A DNA stretch of 64,000 bases from assembly GCF_900109225.1 (NCBI RefSeq), contig NZ_FNZK01000017.1, positions 51,957-115,956 on the forward strand, in the 5' to 3' direction. Position 1 is the stretch's first letter. Each line of letters opens with the position of its first letter. The stretch is from Propionispira arboris (GTDB lineage: Bacteria; Bacillota; Negativicutes; Selenomonadales; Selenomonadaceae). The notes beneath the pieces were generated by a model. That model was given only the letters and a program-made list of their open reading frames with translations. It was not told the origin of the DNA and did not search any database. Shown here piece after piece: positions 43,885-52,288 of the stretch. A program made the translations under genes and the position numbers.

Positions 43885-44409
43885 CTACAATTTCTTTATA
43901 ATCGTTTCCAATTCGTTTGCTGTAACCCCACCGCTTTTCCGGTAACGAATAATCCCATCCGCATCCACTACAATCGTTGTCGGAATAGCTGTGATTCGAA
44001 ACAATTTAGCGACTTGTCCATCTGCATCCATTAATACAGGCAAAGAATAACCTCCCATATTAAAGAAAGCTGAAATTTTCGGCTCATCCTCTTGCAAATT
44101 CACAGAATAAAATTGAACCGTATCTTTATTTTTTTGTGCAAAACTTACCAATTCAGGAAATTCCGCACGGCATGGCGGACACCATGTAGCCCAAAAATTT
44201 ATTACAGCAACTTTTTTATCTTTTCCTACCGTGACTTTTTTTCCATCTAATCCAGTAAGTGTAAATTCAGGAATAACATTTCCCGTATTCACACCCTGCA
44301 CTTTTTCTTTCGCAGTAGTTTGATTCTGATTTGCCATAAAATTATAGCCTATGATCCCAATCATAAAAATCCCCAATACAAAAAAAGCTGTAATCCAATA
44401 TTTACGCAA
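43885..44409 (-). CDS. TlpA/ResA-type exported thioredoxin
   Basis: 174 aa. N-terminal anchor helix (WITAFFVLGIFMIGIIGYNF), thioredoxin fold with INFWATWCPPCRAEFPEL (CPPC), LQEDEPKISAFFNMGGYSLPVL, and ITAIPTTIVVD with C-terminal SGGVTANELETIIKKL. Close homologue of the gene at 42600. First structural gene after the TetR regulator, 24 bp downstream of it. Confidence 0.87.
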   Translation of the reverse strand: MRKYWITAFFVLGIFMIGIIGYNFMANQNQTTAKEKVQGVNTGNVIPEFTLTGLDGKKVTVGKDKKVAVINFWATWCPPCRAEFPELVSFAQKNKDTVQFYSVNLQEDEPKISAFFNMGGYSLPVLMDADGQVAKLFRITAIPTTIVVDADGIIRYRKSGGVTANELETIIKKL

Positions 44410-44432
44410 TTTTACTTACCCTCTTTCCGTAT

Positions 44433-45029
44433 TTAAATGCACACCATTTTTTTAACTACATTCGAAACAGTAATTAAGGCAGCAATATCCTGTCGGTTTT
44501 TCATTAACATAATGCCACCTTCAAGCATTGCTACAATGGATTGCGCTAAAGCATGACTATCACATGAAAGCGGCAACTTTTCTTGTCGCATAAGTTCGTC
44601 CAATACAATTTCCAAATGATGAATCCAGCTTTCAAATACTTTATTTGTTTTTTCTCGAAAAATCTCATTATGTTCACTAAGTTCAACCGCCAAATTTCCA
44701 AAAAAGCAACCACACTTACTACCATTTTTCGTATGAACATCGATTGCACATGCAAGCATTTTTTCAATTTTCGCCTTTGGATCAGCTTCCGACTCCAAAA
44801 TACCTTTTATAACTCGTTGATTCCATTTTTCAAAACAATAGTCAACAACCTCTATACCAAGGTCTTGCTTCGAAGAGAAATAATAATAAAATTGACCTTT
44901 TCCAATTTGTGCAGCTTGTAAAATATCTTGAATGGATGTTTTTTCATAACCTTTCGAATGAATAAGTTTTGCTGAAATTTCTATAATTTGTAATTTTTTA
45001 TTTAGCATATGTTTATCGCTCGCCTTCAT
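44433..45029 (-). CDS. TetR-family transcriptional regulator
   Basis: About 198 aa. HTH EISAKLIHSKGYEKTSIQDILQAAQIGKGQFYYYFSSKQDL at the N-terminus; the ligand domain holds CGCFFGNLAVELSEHNE, typical of the TetR_C_6/7-like subgroup with a Cys pair, so thiol sensing is possible. ATG 45029 or 45008 can both serve. Heads the TlpA-CcdA-TlpA operon and probably represses it through the operator at 45032. Confidence 0.82.
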   Translation of the reverse strand: MKASDKHMLNKKLQIIEISAKLIHSKGYEKTSIQDILQAAQIGKGQFYYYFSSKQDLGIEVVDYCFEKWNQRVIKGILESEADPKAKIEKMLACAIDVHTKNGSKCGCFFGNLAVELSEHNEIFREKTNKVFESWIHHLEIVLDELMRQEKLPLSCDSHALAQSIVAMLEGGIMLMKNRQDIAALITVSNVVKKMVCI

Positions 45030-45031
45030 TT

Positions 45032-45083
45032 TACCTACCGGTTGGTACAAAAATATTTTACCATATACTATTCACTAACACAA
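45032..45083 (-). promoter_or_regulatory. Promoter and TetR-type operator
   Basis: Minus-strand TTGTGT (45083-45078), 17 bp, TAAAAT (45060-45055). At the start point lies TACCAACCGGTAGGTA (45032-45047), an inverted repeat TACC-ACCGGT-GGTA with one asymmetric pair, of the kind bound by many TetR-AcrR regulators. Confidence 0.72.
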
Positions 45084-45122
45084 TATTTTTAATTTAAGTC
45101 TGCATGCTTCTTTTTGATAAGG

Positions 45123-46358
45123 TCATATTTCATATTTTTCTTGTAAATACATGAACATTGGCAAAGACGTGGCCAAACAAACAGAAATCGGGAATAAATA
45201 GTCTGGTGAAAACCGCGACATTTCCAATAATAGTATAGCTGCTGTAAGCGGCATTTTCTGTGCTAAGCCCAGATAAGTAGCTGCACCTACAAAAGCAGCC
45301 ATTCCTGGTGCAACCAATGGGAAAAATTCATTCCATAATATTGCTAATATTAATCCCAGCATGCCACCAAGCATCATCGACGGAGTAATGCGTCCCCCAT
45401 AAGCTCCCGCCATTAAAGCCAAAAGCACAGCCAACCATTTCGCACCAAATAAACCAACTCCATACTGCCAATTTATAGAGTACGTAAAACTCAACTGATT
45501 TCCCGCCTTACCATTTCCAAGAATTTCTGGATACCACATAGACATAAAACCAATAGCAGTAAAAGCTAAAAGAGCAATAAATATTGTTTTAGAACTATTT
45601 TGATAAGCTGACGGAAAAATTTTTAAACTTTTTTCAAAAAGGATAACACTTATCGCAATGATAGGACCAACTATAGCTGCCCAAATAATAAATGTTTCAT
45701 TAAAATCCGCCTGTGGCAGGGAATATTGTAATGAGTCACCAATTCCTAAACGTACAACACAGGTAGCTGTACCACACGCTAACAAAGCGGCACTAATCGA
45801 GCGAAAACTCCAATCGCGTATTAATGTTTCCAAGGTAAACACAACGGAAGCTACAGGAATATTGTATACGGCAGCTAGTCCAGCTCCAGCAGCACAAGAT
45901 AATAAGAGTCTTCTCTGGTGTGCGTCAACATGCCACAAGGCAATCAGCTTTGCCGCAAAAGCAGCACTAATTTCTCTAGGTGCTGTTTCTCTGCCCAAAG
46001 GAGAACCCAGTGCTATCGTTAAAATTTGCAGTAAGCTATGACAAATTGTAGTAATAAAAGGCATAGAATGATTCGGCTTATTTACAGCTGTTTCAACGGA
46101 TACCAATGTTTGACCATAGCGATGAATAACGGTCCACCCTAAGCCAGCTACAATTCCACAACACATTAGTACAAACAAACGTCGCCACGGTGATACATAT
46201 TCAACGATTTCACGAAAAGAAATCTCACCAGCGCCGCTATAACCGAAAGCATAATGTTGGATTATATGCATAAAGACAATTAATACAATTCCTGTTAAAC
46301 CAGCTATTATTCCCAGTATAATCAGCTGAGCTATCGTTTTTATATGTAAATACTTCAT
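45123..46358 (-). CDS. ClC-family chloride channel/antiporter
   Basis: 411 aa with the 17-18 helix ClC pattern. GSPLGRETAPREISAAF corresponds to GxxGREGP; the gating Glu is kept, but the following Gly is Thr, which is unusual. AAVYNIPVASVVFTLE and YGGRITPSMMLGG (GxFxP equivalent, GRITP) fit the rest of the permeation path. No CBS domains. The GREGP change and RITP motif depart from CLC-ec1, so the ion (chloride or fluoride) is open. Confidence 0.82.
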   Translation of the reverse strand: MKYLHIKTIAQLIILGIIAGLTGIVLIVFMHIIQHYAFGYSGAGEISFREIVEYVSPWRRLFVLMCCGIVAGLGWTVIHRYGQTLVSVETAVNKPNHSMPFITTICHSLLQILTIALGSPLGRETAPREISAAFAAKLIALWHVDAHQRRLLLSCAAGAGLAAVYNIPVASVVFTLETLIRDWSFRSISAALLACGTATCVVRLGIGDSLQYSLPQADFNETFIIWAAIVGPIIAISVILFEKSLKIFPSAYQNSSKTIFIALLAFTAIGFMSMWYPEILGNGKAGNQLSFTYSINWQYGVGLFGAKWLAVLLALMAGAYGGRITPSMMLGGMLGLILAILWNEFFPLVAPGMAAFVGAATYLGLAQKMPLTAAILLLEMSRFSPDYLFPISVCLATSLPMFMYLQEKYEI

Positions 46359-46686
46359 AATAAATAAATCTCCTCTAAAACAAGACTAAAATAAATAGGC
46401 TCATTACATAATTAAGTTGAGCGAACTAAAAATCCATAGCGGATAGTTTTCTGTGTTAAGTTTAAGCCATCAAAAATATTGTTCGCACCCAAAAAGGGGA
46501 TGCTGACAAAAAGTTGGACTTAAAGAGTATTCAATTAGTGCTTTATTCTATCGCTTTTATATTATAAAATCAACCAAAATCAAAAAGAAGTATATGAAAA
46601 ATAAGCCTCACAGAAAATGCTGTGGAGCTTATTTTTATCGAGCAATCATTCACACTTCTACTTTTCTAAAAAAATTACAAATAAAT
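46359..46686. other. Intergenic region with mdh terminator
   Basis: 46598-46638 is a hairpin AATAAGCTCCACAGCAT / TGCTGTGAGGCTTATT-type stem with T tracts, the likely terminator of the minus-strand mdh transcript. At 46497-46530, GGGGATGCTGACAAAAAGTTGGACT resembles an IS3-family end but has no partner, so it is at most a trace of an old insertion. No ORF of interest. Confidence 0.5.
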
Positions 46687-47628
46687 TTAGATTGTCTTCC
46701 GAAGAACATCTTTCATGGCATTATTTGTCCGTCTTGCAGATTCAATACTCTTCCCAAAAAGTTTCTTTTCCTCAGAATTAAGCCTTAACTCCACGACCCG
46801 TTCCATGCCATTCTTACCCAAAATAACAGGAACAGCCGCACATACATCATTTTCTTCATATTCCCCTTCCATTAGAACAATACAAGAAATCATTTTCTGA
46901 CTATCGCGCAGAATAGCTTCCGCCATCATAGCCGCGGTTGCACCAGGTGCATACCACGCCGATGTTCCCAAAAGCTGAGTTAATGTGCCACCACCGACTT
47001 TTGTATCCAATTCAGCTTTCTGAATGATTGCCGGACTCAATAATTGTTCAACCGGAATTCCCCGATAGTGGGCAAAACGAGTTAAGGGCAGCATAAAATC
47101 CCCATGTACGCCAATGACCATAGCATCCACATCCAGAGGTGGGCAATTTAATGCCTTACTCAGAAAATAACCGAAGCGGCTGCTGTCTAGAAGTCCACTC
47201 ATACCTATAACACGATGTCGTGGCAGTCCAGTTTCTTTAATAGCAAGGTATGTGAGAGTGTCTGCCGGATTAGAAATGATGAGAAAGATTGCATCCGGTG
47301 AATGCTTGAGACACTGCTGCATAACGTCTTTGACGATGCCCGCATTAATAGAAATCAGCTCTTCTCTGCTCATCCCAGGTCTACGAGCCATGCCTGAAGT
47401 AATGATGATGAGATTTGAATTTGCTGTCTGCGGATAATCTCCAGTAACACCTTCAATATGGGTGTCAATTCCCAAAAGATGTGCTGTTTGCATCATATCC
47501 ATGGCTTTTCCTTCCGCTATGCCAGCTTTGATATCCAACAAAACCAATTGATCTACCAGATTTCTACAAGCAATAACATTCGCTGCGGTTGCCCCTACAT
47601 TTCCTGCCCCAATAACAGATATTTTCAT
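46687..47628 (-). CDS. mdh: NAD-dependent malate dehydrogenase
   Basis: 313 aa, LDH/MDH superfamily. NAD site VIGAGNVGATAANVI; substrate loop ITSGMARRPGMSREEL, with Arg pair typical of MDH rather than LDH; ISNPADTLTYL; catalytic region GVHGDFMLP (His in VIGVHGD). Start ATG 47628 after AAGGAG; the eight upstream codons contain that ribosome site. Interconverts malate and oxaloacetate. It follows the uspA gene by 28 bp, probably in the same transcript. Confidence 0.9.
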   Translation of the reverse strand: MKISVIGAGNVGATAANVIACRNLVDQLVLLDIKAGIAEGKAMDMMQTAHLLGIDTHIEGVTGDYPQTANSNLIIITSGMARRPGMSREELISINAGIVKDVMQQCLKHSPDAIFLIISNPADTLTYLAIKETGLPRHRVIGMSGLLDSSRFGYFLSKALNCPPLDVDAMVIGVHGDFMLPLTRFAHYRGIPVEQLLSPAIIQKAELDTKVGGGTLTQLLGTSAWYAPGATAAMMAEAILRDSQKMISCIVLMEGEYEENDVCAAVPVILGKNGMERVVELRLNSEEKKLFGKSIESARRTNNAMKDVLRKTI

Positions 47629-47655
47629 TTTCTTCTTCTCCTTTTGCTTCATTTT

Positions 47656-48084
47656 CTACTTACAAATCATCACTGGAATTTTCGACTCAGCCAGCACTTC
47701 TTGACTTACACTACCTAAGATCACGGCCTTAATTGTCCCTAAGCCACGCGAACCCATAATGATGAGATTGGCCGCTATTTCATTTGCATAATCCAAAATA
47801 ACTCTCCCTGGCTGTCCTTCCAAAACACAGCTGTAGCTTAGAATGTTCTGAGGAACTTTCTGCAGCGCCGACTGAATAATGGATTGGGAAATTCGATCAT
47901 GTATAAGTAAAATGTCTTCCGCAAGGTATGCATCAATCGCCGGTGTATGCACATCTTTTACTTGAATGAAATATATCTCTGCCGAAAATTGTTTTGCCAT
48001 TTTAACAGCCATCATAACAGCTTGTGTCGAATGCGTTGATCCATCAACGGGCACCAGAATACGTTGAATAAACTCATTTTTCAT
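47656..48084 (-). CDS. UspA-family universal stress protein
   Basis: 142 aa. RILVPVDGSTHSTQAVMMAV at the start and IIMGSRGLGTIKAVILGSVSQEVL (G-x2-G-x9-G-S ATP loop) near the end mark an ATP-binding Usp. ATG 48084 follows GAGGAGTG. Upstream of mdh and probably transcribed with it. Confidence 0.87.
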   Translation of the reverse strand: MKNEFIQRILVPVDGSTHSTQAVMMAVKMAKQFSAEIYFIQVKDVHTPAIDAYLAEDILLIHDRISQSIIQSALQKVPQNILSYSCVLEGQPGRVILDYANEIAANLIIMGSRGLGTIKAVILGSVSQEVLAESKIPVMICK

Positions 48085-48220
48085 TATCAACACTCCTCTG
48101 ACTTTTTTCTTTCATCTTTAGTTTACAACTTAAATATATATAAGTAAAATCATTATATTTTATCTTATATATAAGTAATTACCTATTTCAGATAAATTAT
48201 TATATAGAAATACATTTTAA

Positions 48221-48268
48221 AATAAAAACGTCATCCTACTATATCGTCGACAATACAATAGGATGACA
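48221..48268 (-). terminator. Intrinsic terminator of the sulfane-sulfur operon
   Basis: Minus-strand GTCATCCTAttg...TAGGATGAC, then GTTTTTATTTT. It lies 80 bp after the ferredoxin gene and ends the operon 51681-48345. Confidence 0.8.
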
Positions 48269-48344
48269 TGTTTAACATTTCAAAAACATAGCAATACATA
48301 TTTTGTGATTTTGAACGTATATTATAAGAAGACATTTCCAAGCA

Positions 48345-48530
48345 TTACTTGATAGACAATGCTCCCTTAGGGCATATTTGAACGCATTTTCCACACGCAA
48401 TACATTTTTCTACAATTATTTCCGGGGCTTGATATCCTGCTTGAATAATCGCCTGTGTTGGACAATGTTTCATCGCCGGACATACATGATTTTGCAGGCA
48501 ATTTTCTTTAATTACGTATGCAATTGCCAT
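48345..48530 (-). CDS. Small 2[4Fe-4S]-type ferredoxin
   Basis: 61 aa. One complete cluster motif CIACGKCVQICPKGAL; the N-terminal one is changed: CLQNHVCPAMKHCPTQAI has three Cys with other spacing, so the first cluster may differ or be absent. ATG 48530 is preceded by GAGGAG at 8 bases. Downstream of trxA in the same operon; electron carrier for the sulfur/thiol genes. Confidence 0.8.
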   Translation of the reverse strand: MAIAYVIKENCLQNHVCPAMKHCPTQAIIQAGYQAPEIIVEKCIACGKCVQICPKGALSIK

Positions 48531-48551
48531 TTTCTTCACTCCTCAAGGTTT

Positions 48552-48866
48552 CTATTTACGCAACAATGCCAAAATGTGTTCTTTTGGTATAGCACCAACC
48601 GATTTTGTCTGCATTTTTCCGTTTTCAAATACCAACAGCGTCGGAATGCTCATTACTGCAAACTGTCCCGCCAGTGCTGCCTGTTCATCAATATTCACCT
48701 TGCCTACTTTAACTTTACCAATATTTTCTCCAGCAATTTCATCAATAATTGGTGAAACCATTTTACAAGGTCCACACCAGGGAGCCCAAAAATCTAAGAG
48801 AACTGGTGTATCTGCATTCAGTACTTCCTGCGTAAAATTTTCTTTTGTAATCGTAATAACTGACAT
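48552..48866 (-). CDS. trxA: Thioredoxin
   Basis: 104 aa. Active site FWAPWCGPCKMVSP (CGPC), cis-Pro VMSIPTLLVFENGK. Normal Trx1 length and no signal. ATG 48866 after TAGGAGTG. Its place after the CoA-disulfide-reductase fusion suggests it feeds reductant to persulfide or disulfide removal. Confidence 0.92.
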   Translation of the reverse strand: MSVITITKENFTQEVLNADTPVLLDFWAPWCGPCKMVSPIIDEIAGENIGKVKVGKVNIDEQAALAGQFAVMSIPTLLVFENGKMQTKSVGAIPKEHILALLRK

Positions 48867-48887
48867 TTTATTCACTCCTAAAATTTA

Positions 48888-51344
48888 TTAGATAAACAAA
48901 TTTACATTAGCATCTTCTGCCGCACTAAGATAAGAACCAACCCCACCGATTTGCACGCCATCGATAAGTTCTTCCTTCTTAATTCCCATAACATCCATGG
49001 ACATCTGACAAGCAATCATTTCAATCCCATTATCTTGAGCACTCTTTATGAGACTTTCCAAAGAATCTATATTTTTATTTTGCATCACTTGACGCATCAT
49101 TTTTGTTCCCAAACCGAACATATTCATTTTCGACAATTGCAAGTTTTTGCTGCCCTGCGGCATCATCCAGCCAAACATCTTATCAACAAAGCCTTTTTCA
49201 ACATATACATTTTCTGGTTTGCGCAAGATGTTCAGTCCCCAAAACGTGAAAAACATGGTAACTTTTTTATCCATGGTAGCTGCTCCATTGGCAATGATAA
49301 AAGACGCAATCGCCTTATCCAGATCGCCACTGAAGACAACAATGGTTTTATTATCTTTCACCGAGTGAAAATCGTTGGCAGGCATCTGCGGTTTTGCTGT
49401 TTCAATACCGCCTTTTTGTATCCATACAGTCACCTGACCTTTGTCCTGTTCACGCTTCAGCAAAAGATTATTGGTACGATCACACCAGGCTTTGCTATCA
49501 CTATAAAATCCAGCATCAGAAGCGATTGCCTTCACAATTTTTCCTACTTCTAACGTATCAAATTTCAGCTTTAACTTCATCAATGGGCCCGGGCAAGACA
49601 GTCCGGCCAGATCCATTTCTTCATCAAAATCAAGTACAGCGGATGTTTCTGTTTCCAACATTCCCTGTTTATTTGCTGTCTCCGGCTCCGGCATCAGTTC
49701 ATCTACCGTAAATTCTTGCTGTCGAGCCGATGTATAACCACCCAGCAGATTTTTAACGGAAAATCCGTTTTGTTTTAAAATTCGTTCGGCAATATAACCA
49801 CGAAGACCGACTTTACAGTAAACAACCATTGGTACCGTCTTATCAAATTCAATCAATCGAGTACGCAGTTCATCTAGCGGAAAGCTCACAGCACCCGTCA
49901 AATGCCCATTTTCATATTCCAAATCCGTTCCCACATCAAGCAGGCGTGCACCTTTTGCTATTGCGTCGGGCAAATCAGCATAGTTAATGACCTCGGTTAG
50001 TCCCCGTAAAACATTTTCCGCGGCATAACCTGCCATATTAACCGGATCTTTAGCAGAAGAAAAAGGCGGCGCATACGCTAGTTCAAGTTCTGTTAGATCA
50101 TAGATTGTACCGTTTAAGCGTAAAACTGTGGCAATCACATCAATACGCTTATCAACTCCTTCAGATCCAACAGCCTGTGCCCCCAAAATACGGCCATCCT
50201 CATCAAACAACAACTTCAATGTCATCTGCCTAGAACCCGGATAATAACCGGCGTGCGATTCAGGATGGATCCGAACCGACTTATATAAAATCTGTTGTTT
50301 TTGCAAGATTCGTTCATTGCTTCCGGTAGATGCAGCAGTAAGGTCAAATACTTTCAAGATCGACGTTCCCTGTACCCCTTTGTATTGACTCGAAATGCCA
50401 ACGATATTATCAGCTGCAATTCTGCCCTGCCTATTAGCCGGACCGGCTAAAGGTACAGCTGTTTTTCCGCCACTCACAAAGTCGACGATTTCAACAGCGT
50501 CACCGACAGCATAAACACCAGCCGCACTTGTTTGCAGATGTTCATCCACTACAATATGCCCACGAGCACCAAGTTTTATTCCACTGTTTTGCAAAAACTG
50601 CGTATCGGGACGAACGCCAATTGCTAAAACGACAAAATCGGCTTGAATTTCCTTGCCGCTGCTAAGGCTAACCTCCACCGTGGTTCCATTATCTGAAAAT
50701 TTCTTGACGCCATCGGCCAAAATTATTTTAATACCTTTTTCCCAAAGTTCTTTTTCCACAGTTTTTACCATATCGGTATCAAACGGAGCTAAAATATGTG
50801 GTGCAGCTTCAACGATTGTAACGTCTAAATTACGCTGACGTAAATTTTCTGCCATCTCAATTCCAATGAATCCACCACCAATTACAACAGCGCGGTGCAA
50901 ACCATCATCGGCAAAACGTCTAAGTTCATCGGCATCCGGAATATTTCGCAGACTAACAATTTTCGGACTATCAATACCCGGAATAGGCGGTCTTAATGCC
51001 TGCGCTCCCGGTGCCAGAATCAACGAATCATAGGTTTCTTCATAAACACCACGATCAATCGACTGTACGGTCACCTTCTTAGAATTTGTATCAATTTTTG
51101 TCACTTCGCTTCGTACCCTAACATCAATATTAAAGCGTCCATTTAACTTTTCCGGTGTCTGTACCAGCAAACGATCACGATCTTTAATTGTATCGCCGAT
51201 ATAATATGGCAAACCGCAATTTGCAAAAGATACATATTCACCGCGTTCAAATAATATAATTTCAGCTGCTTCATCAAGTCTTCTAAGACGAGCTGCTGCC
51301 GTAGCACCACCGGCTACACCACCCACTATAATATACTTTTTCAT
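48888..51344 (-). CDS. CoA-disulfide reductase / rhodanese / TusA / DsrE fusion
   Basis: 818 aa with four domains. 1-450: FAD/NAD pyridine nucleotide disulfide reductase, CoADR type, with YIIVGGVAGGATAAARLRRL and the single active Cys in FANCGLPYYIG. 460-550: rhodanese, YCKVGLRGYIAERIL, with active Cys in VVYCKVG. 575-650: TusA-like, DLAGLSCPGPLMKLKLKF (C-P-x-P). 665-818: DsrE-like, TIVVFSGDLDKAIASFIIANGAA, with Cys in EMIACQMSMDVMGI. Fusions of this kind reduce CoA-persulfides or polysulfide and pass sulfane sulfur along Cys relays. Second gene after an ArsR regulator. ATG 51344 after AGGAGG. Confidence 0.9.
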   Translation of the reverse strand: MKKYIIVGGVAGGATAAARLRRLDEAAEIILFERGEYVSFANCGLPYYIGDTIKDRDRLLVQTPEKLNGRFNIDVRVRSEVTKIDTNSKKVTVQSIDRGVYEETYDSLILAPGAQALRPPIPGIDSPKIVSLRNIPDADELRRFADDGLHRAVVIGGGFIGIEMAENLRQRNLDVTIVEAAPHILAPFDTDMVKTVEKELWEKGIKIILADGVKKFSDNGTTVEVSLSSGKEIQADFVVLAIGVRPDTQFLQNSGIKLGARGHIVVDEHLQTSAAGVYAVGDAVEIVDFVSGGKTAVPLAGPANRQGRIAADNIVGISSQYKGVQGTSILKVFDLTAASTGSNERILQKQQILYKSVRIHPESHAGYYPGSRQMTLKLLFDEDGRILGAQAVGSEGVDKRIDVIATVLRLNGTIYDLTELELAYAPPFSSAKDPVNMAGYAAENVLRGLTEVINYADLPDAIAKGARLLDVGTDLEYENGHLTGAVSFPLDELRTRLIEFDKTVPMVVYCKVGLRGYIAERILKQNGFSVKNLLGGYTSARQQEFTVDELMPEPETANKQGMLETETSAVLDFDEEMDLAGLSCPGPLMKLKLKFDTLEVGKIVKAIASDAGFYSDSKAWCDRTNNLLLKREQDKGQVTVWIQKGGIETAKPQMPANDFHSVKDNKTIVVFSGDLDKAIASFIIANGAATMDKKVTMFFTFWGLNILRKPENVYVEKGFVDKMFGWMMPQGSKNLQLSKMNMFGLGTKMMRQVMQNKNIDSLESLIKSAQDNGIEMIACQMSMDVMGIKKEELIDGVQIGGVGSYLSAAEDANVNLFI

Positions 51345-51396
51345 ACACATTAACCTCCTAGTATTTTTTTAGTTTGAAATACTTCACTACATGAAC

Positions 51397-51681
51397 TCAA
51401 CGCTTATTAAACAAGATGGGCAATAATACTTTTACCCGTTCATCAATTACCGTATATTTTATTTCTAAACCATTACGAGAACCCGTAACAATACCGGCAC
51501 TACGTAATTTTTGTAAATGTTGTGAAATCGTAGACTGCGGCGCACCTAAACACTCCTGCATATGCGAAACATTGCAGCCTCCATTTTCCAGCAAACCCTT
51601 CACGATACATAATCGAACCGGGTGAGCCAGTATTTTCAACATTTCAGCAGCCTCATTGTATTTATTGAAATCATTATCCAT
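51397..51681 (-). CDS. ArsR-family regulator of the sulfane-sulfur operon
   Basis: 94 aa winged helix. ILAHPVRLCIVKGLLENGGCNVSHMQECLGAPQSTISQHLQKL is the ArsR HTH. Cys at LCIVK, GGC and QECLG sit in and before helix 3-4; there is no CVC metal motif. Context (CoADR-rhodanese-TusA-DsrE next) suggests a persulfide-sensing ArsR of the BigR/SqrR/YgaV type, but the two-Cys pattern of those proteins is not clearly matched. ATG 51681 after AAGGA. Confidence 0.8.
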   Translation of the reverse strand: MDNDFNKYNEAAEMLKILAHPVRLCIVKGLLENGGCNVSHMQECLGAPQSTISQHLQKLRSAGIVTGSRNGLEIKYTVIDERVKVLLPILFNKR

Positions 51682-51709
51682 ACCATCACGCTTCCTTAAC
51701 AAAATCATT

Positions 51710-51746
51710 ATATTTATATATTACGATATACAAATATAAAAGTCAA
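51710..51746 (-). promoter_or_regulatory. Promoter and ArsR-type operator
   Basis: Minus-strand TTGACT (51746-51741), 17 bp, TAATAT (51723-51718). The inverted repeat ATATTTATATAT-N4-ATATACAAATAT (51710-51737, one mismatch) covers the -10 region, the expected place of an ArsR operator. Confidence 0.7.
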
Positions 51747-51827
51747 TAAAAAAATAACTGTTTTCTAAAATATAATATCAACAGTTATTTTGCTAAAGTT
51801 CTTTACTCTATAAAAAATTACATGATA

Positions 51828-52202
51828 TTATTCGTTTTTCGGTACCGGTAAAAGTTCTTTAAGCTGCTGTTCCATATAACAAATGATTTCATTACAAGAA
51901 ACGCCTTGTTTTTTTAATTCTTGACACTCATATGTACCATATTTTTCTTTCACCTTATTCATAATTTCATTCGCATACGGCCGAGATGCATTGGGAACCG
52001 TCTCCGTTTCTCTGCCACTGACTGCGCCCACCGCTATCATCGCGCCTGTAATAGCTCCACAAGTAGACCCTACCGTCATGCCACTACCAAAAGGAGTGCC
52101 TATCGACACTGGAATGCTTAACCTATTTTCATCATTAAAGGACTTAAGAATTGACTCCGCACAATTATACCCTTGCTTATGATAATTTACTGCCTTTGAC
52201 AT
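51828..52202 (-). CDS. C_GCAxxG_C_C family redox protein
   Basis: 124 aa. GYNCAESIL, then STCGAITGAMIAVGAVSG (the GCAxxG-equivalent, here CGAITG), then YECQELKKQGVSCNEII. This Cys pattern defines the C_GCAxxG_C_C family (DVU_1555-like), found in strict anaerobes and thought to bind a metal or Fe-S cluster. Real start ATG 52202 after CAGGAGCG; the ORF extends upstream without a ribosome site. Fits with the DVU_1553-like gene beside it. Confidence 0.8.
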   Translation of the reverse strand: MSKAVNYHKQGYNCAESILKSFNDENRLSIPVSIGTPFGSGMTVGSTCGAITGAMIAVGAVSGRETETVPNASRPYANEIMNKVKEKYGTYECQELKKQGVSCNEIICYMEQQLKELLPVPKNE

Positions 52203-52288
52203 ATAACACGCTCCTGATCTTTTAACAATTATTTTTATTAATAAAAACTGATACACGACCTACCGCAAAATATGTTCTAAACCTTATT

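Noticed and set aside
46497..46530. IS3-like end GGGGATGCTGACAAAAAGTTGG
   Set aside because: No matching inverted end or transposase remnant nearby, so it is not enough to call an element.
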